A stretch of 64,000 bases of DNA from assembly GCF_016827605.1 (NCBI RefSeq), contig NZ_JAEPJQ010000003.1, positions 434,001 through 498,000 on the forward strand, given 5' to 3'. The stretch's first letter is position 1; each line of letters opens with the position of its first letter. Under the pieces are notes generated by a model. That model was not told the DNA's origin, ran no database searches, and was given only the letters and a program-made list of their open reading frames with translations. The position numbers and the translations under genes were made by a program. Source of the DNA: Hyunsoonleella ulvae (GTDB lineage Bacteria; Bacteroidota; Bacteroidia; Flavobacteriales; Flavobacteriaceae). This document shows, piece by piece, positions 9,235-17,719 of this stretch.

Positions 9235-12117
9235 ATGAAACGCTTTTTTACACTCCACACTAATTGTTTGCTTATCTTTTTACTAATTGTTAACTGGGGT
9301 GTTTTAATGGCTCAAGATTCCGCTGTGACGCTTGAGGGTAATCTAAAAAAATGGCATAAACTTACTTTAAGTTTTGAGGGGGAAACTTTGGGTGAGCACG
9401 ATGAGGACAATCCGTTTTTAAATTACAGGCTAAATGTAATATTTAAAAATAATGGTAGGATGTTTACTGTTCCTGGTTTTTTTGCAGCAGATGGAAATGC
9501 AGCTGAGACTAGTGCCACATCAGGAAATATTTGGAAGGTTAGGTTTGTGCCTGATGCAGTGGGGGAATGGGAATATGAGGTGTTTTTTAGGCAAGGTAAA
9601 AATATTGCGATAAGTGATAATATTTATGAAGGTAATCCTATTGGCTTTAATGGTGTTAAAGGAACATTTACAGTAAGCGATACACCCGAAGAAAGTTCTG
9701 TTTTTAGACGAAAAGGGAGGCTTCTTTATGATGGTACATCCTACCCAAAACATGCTGGTACTAATGATGTGTTTTTAAAAGGAGGCGCAGGAAGTCCAGA
9801 GAATTTTTTAGCTTATTACGAATTCGATCAAACACAACCGTCCCATAAATACACAACACACACAAAAGATTGGAAAACCGGTAACCCTACTTGGAAAAAA
9901 GGGAAAGGAAAATCTATTATAGGTGCTTTAAATTATCTAGCTTCAAAGGGTATGAACTCTGTGTATTTCCTAACAATGAACGTTCAAGGAGATGGTGATG
10001 ATGTTTGGCCATGGACGAACAAACACGAACGATACCGTTTTGATTGTAGTAAACTAGATCAATGGGAAATCGTTTTTGATCATATGGACAATTTAGGTAT
10101 GGTACTGCATATAATTACCCAAGAAACAGAGAACGAATTGTTGTTGGATATTGGAGAGCTTAAAACACAACGGAAATTGTATTACAGAGAGCTAATAGCT
10201 AGATTTTCTCATCATTTAGGAGTAATATGGAATTTGGGCGAGGAAAATGGATGGCAAAGTTGGTCGCCAAAAGCACAAAGTGACACTGATAGAAAAGCTA
10301 TGGCACGCTATTTAAAAACCAACGACCCGTATAAAAACCTTGTGGTAATCCATACCCATGCAGCAGAGCATGCTCAAGATCATATATTAAATCCGTTATT
10401 GGGATATCCGTATATAGATGGCGTATCCATGCAAATAAAAAAACCTGAAGATGTACATTATACCACTAAAAAATGGATAGAAACGTCTAAAAATTTCAAC
10501 AAACCTTGGATAGCATTTTTAGATGAAATAGGGCCAGCGCATACAGGTGCAAAACCAGATGCTGATGATGTAAATCATGATGATATGAGAACCAATGTTT
10601 TATGGGGCAATTTAATGGCAGGGGGAGCAGGTGTTGAATGGTACTTTGGTTACAAATTTTCTGACAACGATTTAAAGTGTGAAGATTGGCGTTCTAGGGA
10701 TAAGCTTTGGGAACAAACCAAACATGCTTTAGATTTTTTTAAAATGTATCTGCCATATAGAGATATGATGGTTGTAGACGATTTAACTCAAAGTAATACA
10801 GATTTTGTTTTAGCAAAAAAAGGAGAGGTGTATGCTATTTACCAACCTAAAGCAGAAGAATTGCAATTAGATTTAACAAAGGATTTTGGTAAATTTTCGG
10901 TGCGATGGTACAATCCAAGAGTTGGTGGTGGTCTAAGAAAAGGTAAAATAAGATCTGTTAAAGGAGGAGCATTGGTTACAGTTGGTTTACCACCAAGTAT
11001 AGAAGGCGATTGGGTTGCTCTAATAAAGAAGGTATCAAATGAAATTACCAAGACTAAGATTGTAGAACAGCCACTGGTTTTAAATGCGTTAACCGATTTT
11101 CAGATTGTTGAAGATAAGGTAACGTATTACAAGGATAAGAAAAATAATGCGTTGGCAATAAAAGCTTCAAAAGAAGATCAAAGGCAAGGGTTTGCAAGTG
11201 CAAAAATTGTATTTACTGGAAGTACAGGGATGTATAATATAATCTTAGATGCCATGGCTGAACAAGATGGAGAATCCAGTTATGCCGTTATGTTGAACAA
11301 TATCAAAGTAAAAACGATACAAAACCCTCAAGTATCAGAATCTTTTAAAAAAGTACAGCTTAATTTAGGTGTGTTATATTTAAGTAAGGGAGATACTTTA
11401 ACAATTTCATCTAATGCAAATTCAAATGGAAAGCTACCAGAAAAAGAAGGTACAGCGTGGTCTAGAGGAAGATGGAATAGTATATCCTTATCGCAAAATA
11501 AAATACTAAACCATCAAGATTTACAAAATGCGGATGCTTTAGAAGAAACAAATGGTAGCATTGAAATTGAGGCAGAAGATTTTCATCTTAATACAAACAA
11601 TCACAGTCCCAGAAAATGGTATGTAAGACATGAAGAAATGCATGCCCCATTCTTAAATATAGACAATCATACAGCAGAAGCCTCAGGTAAGGCCTACATA
11701 GAAGCGTTACCAGATACTCGGATAACACATAAAGAAGAACTGATTAGAGGAGAAAATTTTTATCCTATTCCGGGAACTGGAGGTATAGTGGGCTACAAAG
11801 TAAATATTAAAACGCCTGGAAGATATTATGTTTGGGTAAAAGCTTTTTCTAGTGGGTCAGAGGATAATGGTGTTCATGTAGGGTTGGATGGACATTGGCC
11901 AGAAAGCGGACAAAGAATTCAATTGTGTAAAGATAAACATACATGGGCGTGGTCTTCGGCACAGCGTGTCCCAAACAACCACTGTGGTTTACCTAATACG
12001 ATTTATCTAGACGTAAAAGAAGCAGGAGATCATGTAATAATGTTTTCAATGAGAGAAGACGGTTTTGAGTTAGATAAGTTTATCTTAACTAAAGATGTCC
12101 AATTTAAACCACTTTAA
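9235..12117 (+). CDS. Secreted multidomain glycoside hydrolase (DUF5060, TIM barrel, C-terminal carbohydrate-binding-like domain)
   Basis: This 960-residue exported protein has a signal peptide (about 1-26), a DUF5060 immunoglobulin-like domain (about 35-135), a TIM-barrel catalytic region (about 150-500), a domain like the putative collagen-binding domain that follows such barrels (about 510-600), a beta-sandwich linker region, and a C-terminal domain (about 800-955) that resembles the carbohydrate-binding end of GH115-type enzymes. Candidate catalytic acids are E336 or E337 in WNLGEENGW and E431 in FLDEIGP, spaced as in clan GH-A. These enzymes are usually in polysaccharide utilisation loci of marine Bacteroidota. 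Here no SusC/SusD pair is nearby; only the Kelch gene is adjacent. The substrate is unknown. Confidence 0.88.
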   Translation: MKRFFTLHTNCLLIFLLIVNWGVLMAQDSAVTLEGNLKKWHKLTLSFEGETLGEHDEDNPFLNYRLNVIFKNNGRMFTVPGFFAADGNAAETSATSGNIWKVRFVPDAVGEWEYEVFFRQGKNIAISDNIYEGNPIGFNGVKGTFTVSDTPEESSVFRRKGRLLYDGTSYPKHAGTNDVFLKGGAGSPENFLAYYEFDQTQPSHKYTTHTKDWKTGNPTWKKGKGKSIIGALNYLASKGMNSVYFLTMNVQGDGDDVWPWTNKHERYRFDCSKLDQWEIVFDHMDNLGMVLHIITQETENELLLDIGELKTQRKLYYRELIARFSHHLGVIWNLGEENGWQSWSPKAQSDTDRKAMARYLKTNDPYKNLVVIHTHAAEHAQDHILNPLLGYPYIDGVSMQIKKPEDVHYTTKKWIETSKNFNKPWIAFLDEIGPAHTGAKPDADDVNHDDMRTNVLWGNLMAGGAGVEWYFGYKFSDNDLKCEDWRSRDKLWEQTKHALDFFKMYLPYRDMMVVDDLTQSNTDFVLAKKGEVYAIYQPKAEELQLDLTKDFGKFSVRWYNPRVGGGLRKGKIRSVKGGALVTVGLPPSIEGDWVALIKKVSNEITKTKIVEQPLVLNALTDFQIVEDKVTYYKDKKNNALAIKASKEDQRQGFASAKIVFTGSTGMYNIILDAMAEQDGESSYAVMLNNIKVKTIQNPQVSESFKKVQLNLGVLYLSKGDTLTISSNANSNGKLPEKEGTAWSRGRWNSISLSQNKILNHQDLQNADALEETNGSIEIEAEDFHLNTNNHSPRKWYVRHEEMHAPFLNIDNHTAEASGKAYIEALPDTRITHKEELIRGENFYPIPGTGGIVGYKVNIKTPGRYYVWVKAFSSGSEDNGVHVGLDGHWPESGQRIQLCKDKHTWAWSSAQRVPNNHCGLPNTIYLDVKEAGDHVIMFSMREDGFELDKFILTKDVQFKPL

Positions 12118-12201
12118 ATGAGATTGTAAAAATCTATTTTTTAACTAAAGCGATCTTCCAAATAGAACGTTAATAGTTTTTTTTTCTGTACTTAATTTCG
12201 T

Positions 12202-12209
12202 TACATTTG
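12202..12209 (+). promoter_or_regulatory. Bacteroidota -7 promoter element TACATTTG
   Basis: An exact match to the TAnnTTTG core used by the primary sigma factor of Bacteroidota lies 26 bases before the start codon of the FKBP gene. No clear TTG at the -33 position is seen, so the strength is uncertain. Confidence 0.5.
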
Positions 12210-12235
12210 GCGACAATTAAAAACAAGAACAGACT

Positions 12236-12970
12236 ATGAGATTAATTAAATTATCAATTTTAGCAATTGTTGTAAGTGTTGCTTCCTGTCAAAACAACCC
12301 AGGAGCAATAACAAAAGATGCATTAAAAACAGAAATAGACTCTGTAAGCTATGCCATAGGAATGGATGTTGGAAAAAATGTTTTATCTAGTTTTGAAGGT
12401 ATTAATAATGATTTATTCATGGCGGGATACTTAAATGTTCTCGATTCTGCTGATGTTCTTATAGACAAGACGATGGCGCAAGGCTTAATACAGTCTTATT
12501 TTGAAAAGAATCGCGAAAAAATCATGAAAAGACAGCAAGAGCGTGCTGCTAAAGAAACTGAAAAGAAATATGCAGCCAATAAAGAGGCAGGGGAGAAGTT
12601 CTTAAAAGAGAATGTAGCTAATGAAGGTGTATTAACTACAGATAGTGGTTTACAATATATAGTGCTTAAAGAAGGAAGTGGAGAGAAGCCAGCAGATTCT
12701 GATAGAGTAAGAGTACATTACCATGGGACATTAATCGATGGAACTGTATTTGATAGTTCTGTTGATAGAGGAGAACCTGCAGAATTTGGAGTGACTCAAG
12801 TAATACCAGGTTGGATAGAAGGTTTACAATTGATGAGCGAAGGTGCAAAATATAAGTTTTTTATTCCTCAAGAATTAGCTTATGGAGCTAACCCAAGACC
12901 AGGAGGAGCAATTAAACCATTCTCTGCATTAATTTTTGAAGTAGAGTTAATAGAGATTCTAGAAAAATAA
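12236..12970 (+). CDS. FKBP-type peptidyl-prolyl cis-trans isomerase, lipoprotein (FkpA/Mip type)
   Basis: A 244-residue lipoprotein with a lipobox ending at C18 (SVASCQN). Residues about 25-130 form the helical Mip-type dimerisation domain, beginning with the typical DSVSYAIGMDVGKN, and residues about 140-243 form the FKBP domain with VHYHGTLIDGTVFDSS and the VIPGWIEGLQLM active-site loop. The enzyme catalyses proline isomerisation and assists folding of exported proteins in the periplasm or at the outer membrane. It stands alone, with a promoter core upstream and a strong terminator downstream. Confidence 0.95.
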   Translation: MRLIKLSILAIVVSVASCQNNPGAITKDALKTEIDSVSYAIGMDVGKNVLSSFEGINNDLFMAGYLNVLDSADVLIDKTMAQGLIQSYFEKNREKIMKRQQERAAKETEKKYAANKEAGEKFLKENVANEGVLTTDSGLQYIVLKEGSGEKPADSDRVRVHYHGTLIDGTVFDSSVDRGEPAEFGVTQVIPGWIEGLQLMSEGAKYKFFIPQELAYGANPRPGGAIKPFSALIFEVELIEILEK

Positions 12971-12996
12971 GATACACATACTCATATTATAACATG

Positions 12997-13030
12997 AAAA
13001 ACAGGAAGTAAATTTGCTTCCTGTTTTTTT
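12997..13030 (+). terminator. Intrinsic terminator of the FKBP gene
   Basis: The arms AAAACAGGAAG and CTTCCTGTTTT pair around a short loop and run into a T tract, 27 bases after the stop codon. Confidence 0.85.
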
Positions 13031-13060
13031 ATATAGAATATCTTGTATTACTTTAGATTG

Positions 13061-13068
13061 TAAATTTG
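13061..13068 (+). promoter_or_regulatory. Promoter core TAAATTTG for era
   Basis: This exact TAnnTTTG match is 19 bases before the era start codon, after the previous gene's terminator. A TTG at 13043-13045 could be the -33 element but the spacing is a little short. Confidence 0.5.
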
Positions 13069-13086
13069 TAATAAACAGTTAAAACA

Positions 13087-13971
13087 ATGGCGCATAAAGC
13101 AGGTTTTGTAAATATTATTGGTAATCCCAATGTTGGGAAATCTACATTGATGAATGCCTTTGTGGGAGAGAAATTATCCATCATCACATCAAAAGCACAA
13201 ACAACACGTCATAGGATTCTTGGCATTGTAAATGGCGATGATTTTCAAGTGGTATTAAGTGATACGCCAGGAATTATTAAACCAGCTTACGAATTACAAG
13301 CATCAATGATGGACTTTGTAAAGTCGGCTTTCGAAGATGCAGATATCTTGATTTACATGGTTGAGATAGGAGAGCAAAATTTAAAAGATGAAGCATTTTT
13401 TAAAAAGATTACTAACTCCAAAATTCCCGTATTACTTTTATTAAATAAGATTGATATCTCAAATCAAGAGCAGTTAGAGAGCCAAGTACAGTTGTGGGCT
13501 GAAAAAGTACCAAATGCAGAAATATTTCCAATTTCGGCTTTAGAAGGTTTTAATGTAAAAGAAGTCTTTAATCGTATTCTAGATGTATTACCAGAATCTC
13601 CTCCATTTTATCCTAAAGATCAATTAACAGATAAGCCAGAGCGTTTTTTTATTAATGAGAAAATAAGAGAGAAAATATTGCTTCATTACAAAAAGGAAAT
13701 ACCCTATGCCGTAGAAATAGAAACCGAAGAGTTTTTTGAGGAGGAGAGCATTATTCGGGTTAGGTCTGTAATTATGGTGGAACGCGAAACCCAAAAAGGC
13801 ATTATAATTGGGCATAAGGGAAGTGCCTTAAAACGTGTAGGGGTAGAGGCTAGGAAAGATCTTGAAATTTTCTTCGGTAAACAGATTCATTTAGAATTAT
13901 ACGTAAAAGTAAACAAGAATTGGCGAAGCAATCAAAACCAACTGAAACGTTTTGGTTACAATAGCAAGTAA
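13087..13971 (+). CDS. era: GTPase Era
   Basis: Era binds the 3' end of 16S rRNA and acts in assembly of the small ribosomal subunit. The 294-residue length is normal. Visible motifs are G1 GNPNVGKST (12-20), the switch region with TTRHRILGI, G3 DTPG, G4 NKID, and a C-terminal KH domain (about 205-285) with the IIGHKGSALKRVG signature loop. It is a single-gene unit with its own promoter core. The presence of Der 2.4 kb downstream places two ribosome-assembly GTPases in the same neighbourhood. Confidence 0.98.
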   Translation: MAHKAGFVNIIGNPNVGKSTLMNAFVGEKLSIITSKAQTTRHRILGIVNGDDFQVVLSDTPGIIKPAYELQASMMDFVKSAFEDADILIYMVEIGEQNLKDEAFFKKITNSKIPVLLLLNKIDISNQEQLESQVQLWAEKVPNAEIFPISALEGFNVKEVFNRILDVLPESPPFYPKDQLTDKPERFFINEKIREKILLHYKKEIPYAVEIETEEFFEEESIIRVRSVIMVERETQKGIIIGHKGSALKRVGVEARKDLEIFFGKQIHLELYVKVNKNWRSNQNQLKRFGYNSK

Positions 13972-14022
13972 ATACTAACGGTAACTTTTAAAATCCTTAA
14001 CATTAGTTTTAATAACGAGTTT

Positions 14023-14030
14023 CATATTTG
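14023..14030 (+). promoter_or_regulatory. Possible promoter core CATATTTG
   Basis: One mismatch to TAnnTTTG, 24 bases before the start codon of the choice-of-anchor-I gene. It is the best candidate in this gap. Confidence 0.35.
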
Positions 14031-14054
14031 TTGATTAATTAATCAATTTAAATC

Positions 14055-15623
14055 ATGAAACATAACAACGTAATTAAAGTATTTAGTATAGTGCTTTTAG
14101 GCACCTTTTTATCCTTCACTTCCTGTGCAGAAGATGGAATGGATGGTCAAGATGGTCAAGATGGAGTCAATGGTCAAGATGGTGCTAACGGCCAAGACGG
14201 TACTGATGGCCAAGATGGAATGGATGTAACATACTTTGCAACAAAGGCTAAAATTAATTTTGGAGATGGAGTTCCAGAGATTTCTGCATACGATCCAGGA
14301 ACTAAAACAATTTTTTCAACAAATTCTGAAGCCAAAGAAGTTGAGGTTACTGATATTTCAGATATTGATAGTCCAGAAGTAAAAACGCCTATAGATGTTA
14401 CCCAGTACGGAGGTAATGTAAATTCCGTAGCCAGCAAAAATGGATTTTTAGCAATAGCTATTGAAGCAGAAGAAGCAACTGATAATGGTAAAGTAGTTAT
14501 TTTTGAAACAACTAATTTAACTACACCGTATGCTAACATTACAGCTGGCGCATTACCAGATATGGTAACATTTACCCCAGATGGGAAATATGTGCTATCA
14601 GCCAATGAAGGAGAACCGAATGATGATTATGATGTAGACCCAAAAGGTTCTATTACTATAATTAATGTAGAAACCAAAACAGCTACACAAGTATATTTTG
14701 ATGCTTTTAATGATAAGGAAGCTGCTCTGGAAGCAGAAGGATTTAGGGTGTTTGGCCCCGGAGCAGATTTAAGCACAGATGTAGAGCCAGAATATATTAC
14801 AGTTTCAGCAGATTCTAAAACGGCTTTTGTCGCCTTACAAGAAAACAATGGAATTGCGAAGTTGGATATTGAAACTAAAACCATTACAGATATATATCCG
14901 TTAGGTACAAAAGATTTTTCAGAAGTAGCTTTTGATGTAAGTAATGAAGATGGCATTATTGGAAATCTTGATTTTTGGCCCGTATTAAGTTTTTATCAAC
15001 CAGATGCCATTGACTATTTTGAAATTGGAGGGGCAGGCTACATCATTACCGCAAATGAAGGAGACGCAAGAGATTACGATGGGTATTCTGAAGAAGAACG
15101 GGGAGATGATCTAACCTTAGATCCGACAGCCTATCCAGATGCGGCAACACTTCAACTAGAAGAAAATTTAGGACGCTTAAAAGTAACTACTGCCAATGGA
15201 GATACCGATGGTGATGGAGATATTGATCAAATATATGGTTACGGAGGGCGTTCATTTTCAATTTGGGATACTCAGGGTAAATTACTGTTCGATTCTGGCA
15301 ATGAGTTTACACTAATGAGTCTATATGATTTTGGAAATTACCCTGAAAACAGATCTGATGACAAAGGCACAGAGCCAGAAGCTGTAACAACTTTTACAGA
15401 AGGCGATAATACATTTGCTGTAATAGGTTTGGAAAGAAGTGGCGATGTTCTTATTTATAATATTAACGATATCTATAATCCGTTTTTTGTACAAAGACTT
15501 AGAAATACCTCTCCAGAAGGTTTGTTAATCATAAATGCTGAAGATAGTCCAAATGGAAAAACAGTTTTGGTAGTCTCTAATGAGTTTCCTAATGATGCTA
15601 CATTAAATATCTATTCAAAATAA
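14055..15623 (+). CDS. Choice-of-anchor-I lipoprotein with collagen-like leader
   Basis: A 522-residue lipoprotein: signal peptide with lipobox ending at C24 (SFTSCAED), a low-complexity Gly-x-x linker (about 28-57), then the choice-of-anchor-I domain, a beta-propeller related to the large domain found in some secreted alkaline phosphatases. Conserved blocks seen here include MVTFTPDGKYVLSANEGEP, GYIITANEGDARDYDGYSEE and the C-terminal SPEGLLIINAEDSPNGK. Acidic loops such as DTDGDGDID look like calcium sites. No metal-dependent phosphatase motif of the PhoX type can be confirmed, so activity is open. Expected location is the outer membrane or cell surface. Confidence 0.9.
   Translation: MKHNNVIKVFSIVLLGTFLSFTSCAEDGMDGQDGQDGVNGQDGANGQDGTDGQDGMDVTYFATKAKINFGDGVPEISAYDPGTKTIFSTNSEAKEVEVTDISDIDSPEVKTPIDVTQYGGNVNSVASKNGFLAIAIEAEEATDNGKVVIFETTNLTTPYANITAGALPDMVTFTPDGKYVLSANEGEPNDDYDVDPKGSITIINVETKTATQVYFDAFNDKEAALEAEGFRVFGPGADLSTDVEPEYITVSADSKTAFVALQENNGIAKLDIETKTITDIYPLGTKDFSEVAFDVSNEDGIIGNLDFWPVLSFYQPDAIDYFEIGGAGYIITANEGDARDYDGYSEEERGDDLTLDPTAYPDAATLQLEENLGRLKVTTANGDTDGDGDIDQIYGYGGRSFSIWDTQGKLLFDSGNEFTLMSLYDFGNYPENRSDDKGTEPEAVTTFTEGDNTFAVIGLERSGDVLIYNINDIYNPFFVQRLRNTSPEGLLIINAEDSPNGKTVLVVSNEFPNDATLNIYSK
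14133..14226 (+). repeat. Collagen-like Gly-x-x coding repeat
   Basis: Tandem 9-base units coding for GQD/GAN/GTD/GMD triplets, about nine copies with silent variation (GGTCAAGAT, GGCCAAGAC, GGTACTGAT). The unit is repeated enough to allow length change by slippage. It forms the flexible spacer just after the lipid anchor of the encoded lipoprotein. Confidence 0.8.
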
Positions 15624-15706
15624 AGTATCTCCTGTAATAGAAAACCTAATGATAACTTCTTAATTAGGTAACTTTTAGGTAATCTTAAAAACTAATATTT
15701 GTACGT

Positions 15707-15788
15707 CTCAAAATTTAGTTTGGTTAACTTTGAGTTAGTTAGTTTATTAAAAGCTTTGGTTGTATCCTCTTTCAACTAAGGCTTTTTT
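15707..15788 (+). ncRNA. Candidate small RNA with intrinsic terminator (locus A)
   Basis: A promoter-like AATATTTGTAC (15694-15704) is followed by an A/T-rich stretch with TTTAG repeats and a 13-pair stem (15750-15762 with 15773-15785, two G-U pairs) ending in six T. No reading frame fits between. The stem can also simply terminate the upstream lipoprotein gene. The terminator overlaps the 3' end of the convergent gene at 15772. The segment after TATTTGTAC resembles that at 48872. Confidence 0.35.
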
Positions 15789-16278
15789 CGTTTAGCACGG
15801 TTTCCATGAAAGTGTATAGGTCATACATTTCTTGTTTACTAGAATCTCTTCCAATCCGGCCAGCGAAATAAAGAGCAAACCAAATAATTATCATCATAAC
15901 CATTAAGCTAACCTGTAACGTGAAATCTTTTTCGAGATTCCAATTTGTGTAAGCCCAAATAGCAAAAGCAATAAAAAGAGAAGCTACTACAAAATGTAAA
16001 AACATAAATAAGGTCCAAATGGTAGGGTTAGGTCCAAATAAACCATGTAGTAAGCAAGAGTTGGCATCAACCTCATCTATTTCCAAGTGTAGTTGAGGGG
16101 ACCAAAAATGCTGATCCTTTTTAGGGTATTTAATAAATACATGGTTGTCAATTCGGGTTACCGTAAAAGCGGTTTGAGAAGATTTTAAATATTCGAAGCG
16201 CTCCAAAATAAACTGATTGTTTTCTTGTAGTTCTCTTTTAAATCGAGGTCTTAAAACAATATCGTTTTTAGCTGGCAT
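15772..16278 (-). CDS. Conserved hypothetical membrane protein, two membrane segments
   Basis: I do not recognise the family. The ATG at 16278 gives 168 residues; a longer frame to 16344 exists but would overlap the der promoter and start. The N-terminal 85 residues are soluble and charged (an all-beta look with alternating strands), followed by two hydrophobic helices (about 90-112 and 118-140) and a short charged tail. The lack of a signal peptide and the later hairpin suggest an inner membrane protein with both ends cytoplasmic. It is divergent from der. The 3' end converges on the terminator of the upstream lipoprotein gene. Confidence 0.75.
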   Translation of the reverse strand: MPAKNDIVLRPRFKRELQENNQFILERFEYLKSSQTAFTVTRIDNHVFIKYPKKDQHFWSPQLHLEIDEVDANSCLLHGLFGPNPTIWTLFMFLHFVVASLFIAFAIWAYTNWNLEKDFTLQVSLMVMMIIIWFALYFAGRIGRDSSKQEMYDLYTFMETVLNEKSLS

Positions 16279-16329
16279 ATAAAGTGGTTTGCACTTGTAA
16301 ATTACTATTTTTTCTTCAATTTTATATAC

Positions 16330-16337
16330 TACCTTTG
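16330..16337 (+). promoter_or_regulatory. Promoter core TACCTTTG for der
   Basis: An exact TAnnTTTG match 17 bases before the ATG at 16355. It decides the start: the upstream in-frame GTG at 16337 lies inside the promoter and would not be transcribed. Confidence 0.55.
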
Positions 16338-16354
16338 TGCCCAATAAAATATCT

Positions 16355-17659
16355 ATGGGAAATATAGTTGCGATAGTAGGACGACCTAATGTTGGGAAAT
16401 CAACTTTTTTTAATCGTTTAATTCAAAAACGAGAAGCAATAGTTGATGCCGTAAGTGGTGTAACTAGAGATAGACATTACGGAAAGACAGATTGGAATGG
16501 TAGAGAGTTTTCATTAATAGATACTGGTGGTTATGTAGTTGGTAGCGATGATATTTTTGAAGCCGAAATAGATAAGCAAGTAGAACTGGCAATAGATGAG
16601 GCAGATGCCATCATCTTTATGGTGGATGTAGAAACAGGTGTTACAGGAATGGATGAAGATGTGGCACGCTTATTACGAAAGGTAAAAAAACCAGTGTTTT
16701 TGGTGGTTAACAAAGTAGATAACGGTAAGAGAGCTGAAGATGCCGTAGAATTCTATGCACTTGGCTTAGGCGACTATTACACCGTAGCGAGTATAAATGG
16801 AAGCGGTACAGGAGAGCTTTTAGATGCACTTGTTGAAACTTTACCAGAAAAAGAAGAGCGTGTAGAAGAAGAATTACCACGTTTTGCCGTGGTGGGGAGA
16901 CCAAACGCAGGAAAGTCATCATTTATAAATGCCCTAATAGGGGAAGATAGATATATCGTTACCGATATAGCGGGAACAACCAGAGACTCTATAGACACTA
17001 AATATAATCGTTTTGGTTTTGAATTTAATTTGGTAGATACCGCTGGGATACGTCGCAAATCTAAAGTAAAAGAAGATTTAGAGTTTTACTCCGTAATGCG
17101 AAGTGTGCGAGCCATAGAACATGCCGATGTTTGCTTATTGGTATTAGATGCAAATAGGGGTTTTGATGGGCAGGTGCAAAACATTTTTTGGTTGGCCGAA
17201 CGCAATAGAAAAGGCATTGTAGTTTTAGTTAACAAATGGGACTTAGTAGAGAAAGATCATAAATCTGTAAAAGAATACGAAAAAACCATAAGAAAGCAAA
17301 TGGAACCTTTTACAGATGTGCCCATTGTTTTTATTTCAGCGTTAACAAAGCAGCGTATCTATAAAGCTATAGAAACAGCAGTGGAGGTATATAAAAATCG
17401 TTCTAAAAAAATTAAAACGAGTGAGCTCAACGATGTGTTACTGCCAATAATAGAACACTATCCACCACCAGCATATAAAGGTAAATTTGTAAAGATTAAG
17501 TACATTATGCAATTGCCAACTCCGCAACCGCAATTTGCATTTTTCTGTAACCTTCCACAGTACGTCAAGGATCCCTACAAACGCTTTTTAGAGAATAAAC
17601 TTCGTGAGAATTTTGGGTTTAATGGTGTGCCCATTAGTGTTTACATGCGAAAAAAATAG
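16355..17659 (+). CDS. der: Ribosome-assembly GTPase Der (EngA)
   Basis: Der is the double-GTPase needed for assembly of the large ribosomal subunit. From the ATG at 16355 it has 434 residues, the normal length. Two G domains are visible, each with G1 (GRPNVGKST near the N-terminus, GRPNAGKSS near residue 180), DTGG/DTAG G3 motifs and NKVD/NKWD G4 motifs, followed by the C-terminal KH-like domain ending in PISVYMRKK. The preceding GTG start is rejected because it overlaps the promoter core and because family members begin [14 protein letters not shown]. Confidence 0.98.
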   Translation: MGNIVAIVGRPNVGKSTFFNRLIQKREAIVDAVSGVTRDRHYGKTDWNGREFSLIDTGGYVVGSDDIFEAEIDKQVELAIDEADAIIFMVDVETGVTGMDEDVARLLRKVKKPVFLVVNKVDNGKRAEDAVEFYALGLGDYYTVASINGSGTGELLDALVETLPEKEERVEEELPRFAVVGRPNAGKSSFINALIGEDRYIVTDIAGTTRDSIDTKYNRFGFEFNLVDTAGIRRKSKVKEDLEFYSVMRSVRAIEHADVCLLVLDANRGFDGQVQNIFWLAERNRKGIVVLVNKWDLVEKDHKSVKEYEKTIRKQMEPFTDVPIVFISALTKQRIYKAIETAVEVYKNRSKKIKTSELNDVLLPIIEHYPPPAYKGKFVKIKYIMQLPTPQPQFAFFCNLPQYVKDPYKRFLENKLRENFGFNGVPISVYMRKK

Positions 17660-17719
17660 TTCAGCAAAATAAAACTACTTTTAGCCGTATTACTTATATT
17701 TAGATAATAAACCTGTAAT

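Noticed and set aside
12118-12201. Remaining gap after the glycoside hydrolase as a regulatory element
   Set aside because: Only A/T-rich sequence with no repeat or hairpin of note.
14133-14226. CRISPR-like short repeats
   Set aside because: The repeats are nine-base coding units in frame without spacers.
14174-14956. Two minus-strand frames opposite the choice-of-anchor gene
   Set aside because: They are mirror frames of the Gly-Asp repeat and conserved domain, with Ser/Pro/Thr runs and no family likeness.
16337-16354. GTG start of der six codons upstream
   Set aside because: The GTG overlaps the TACCTTTG promoter core, and Der proteins begin near MGNIVAIVG.
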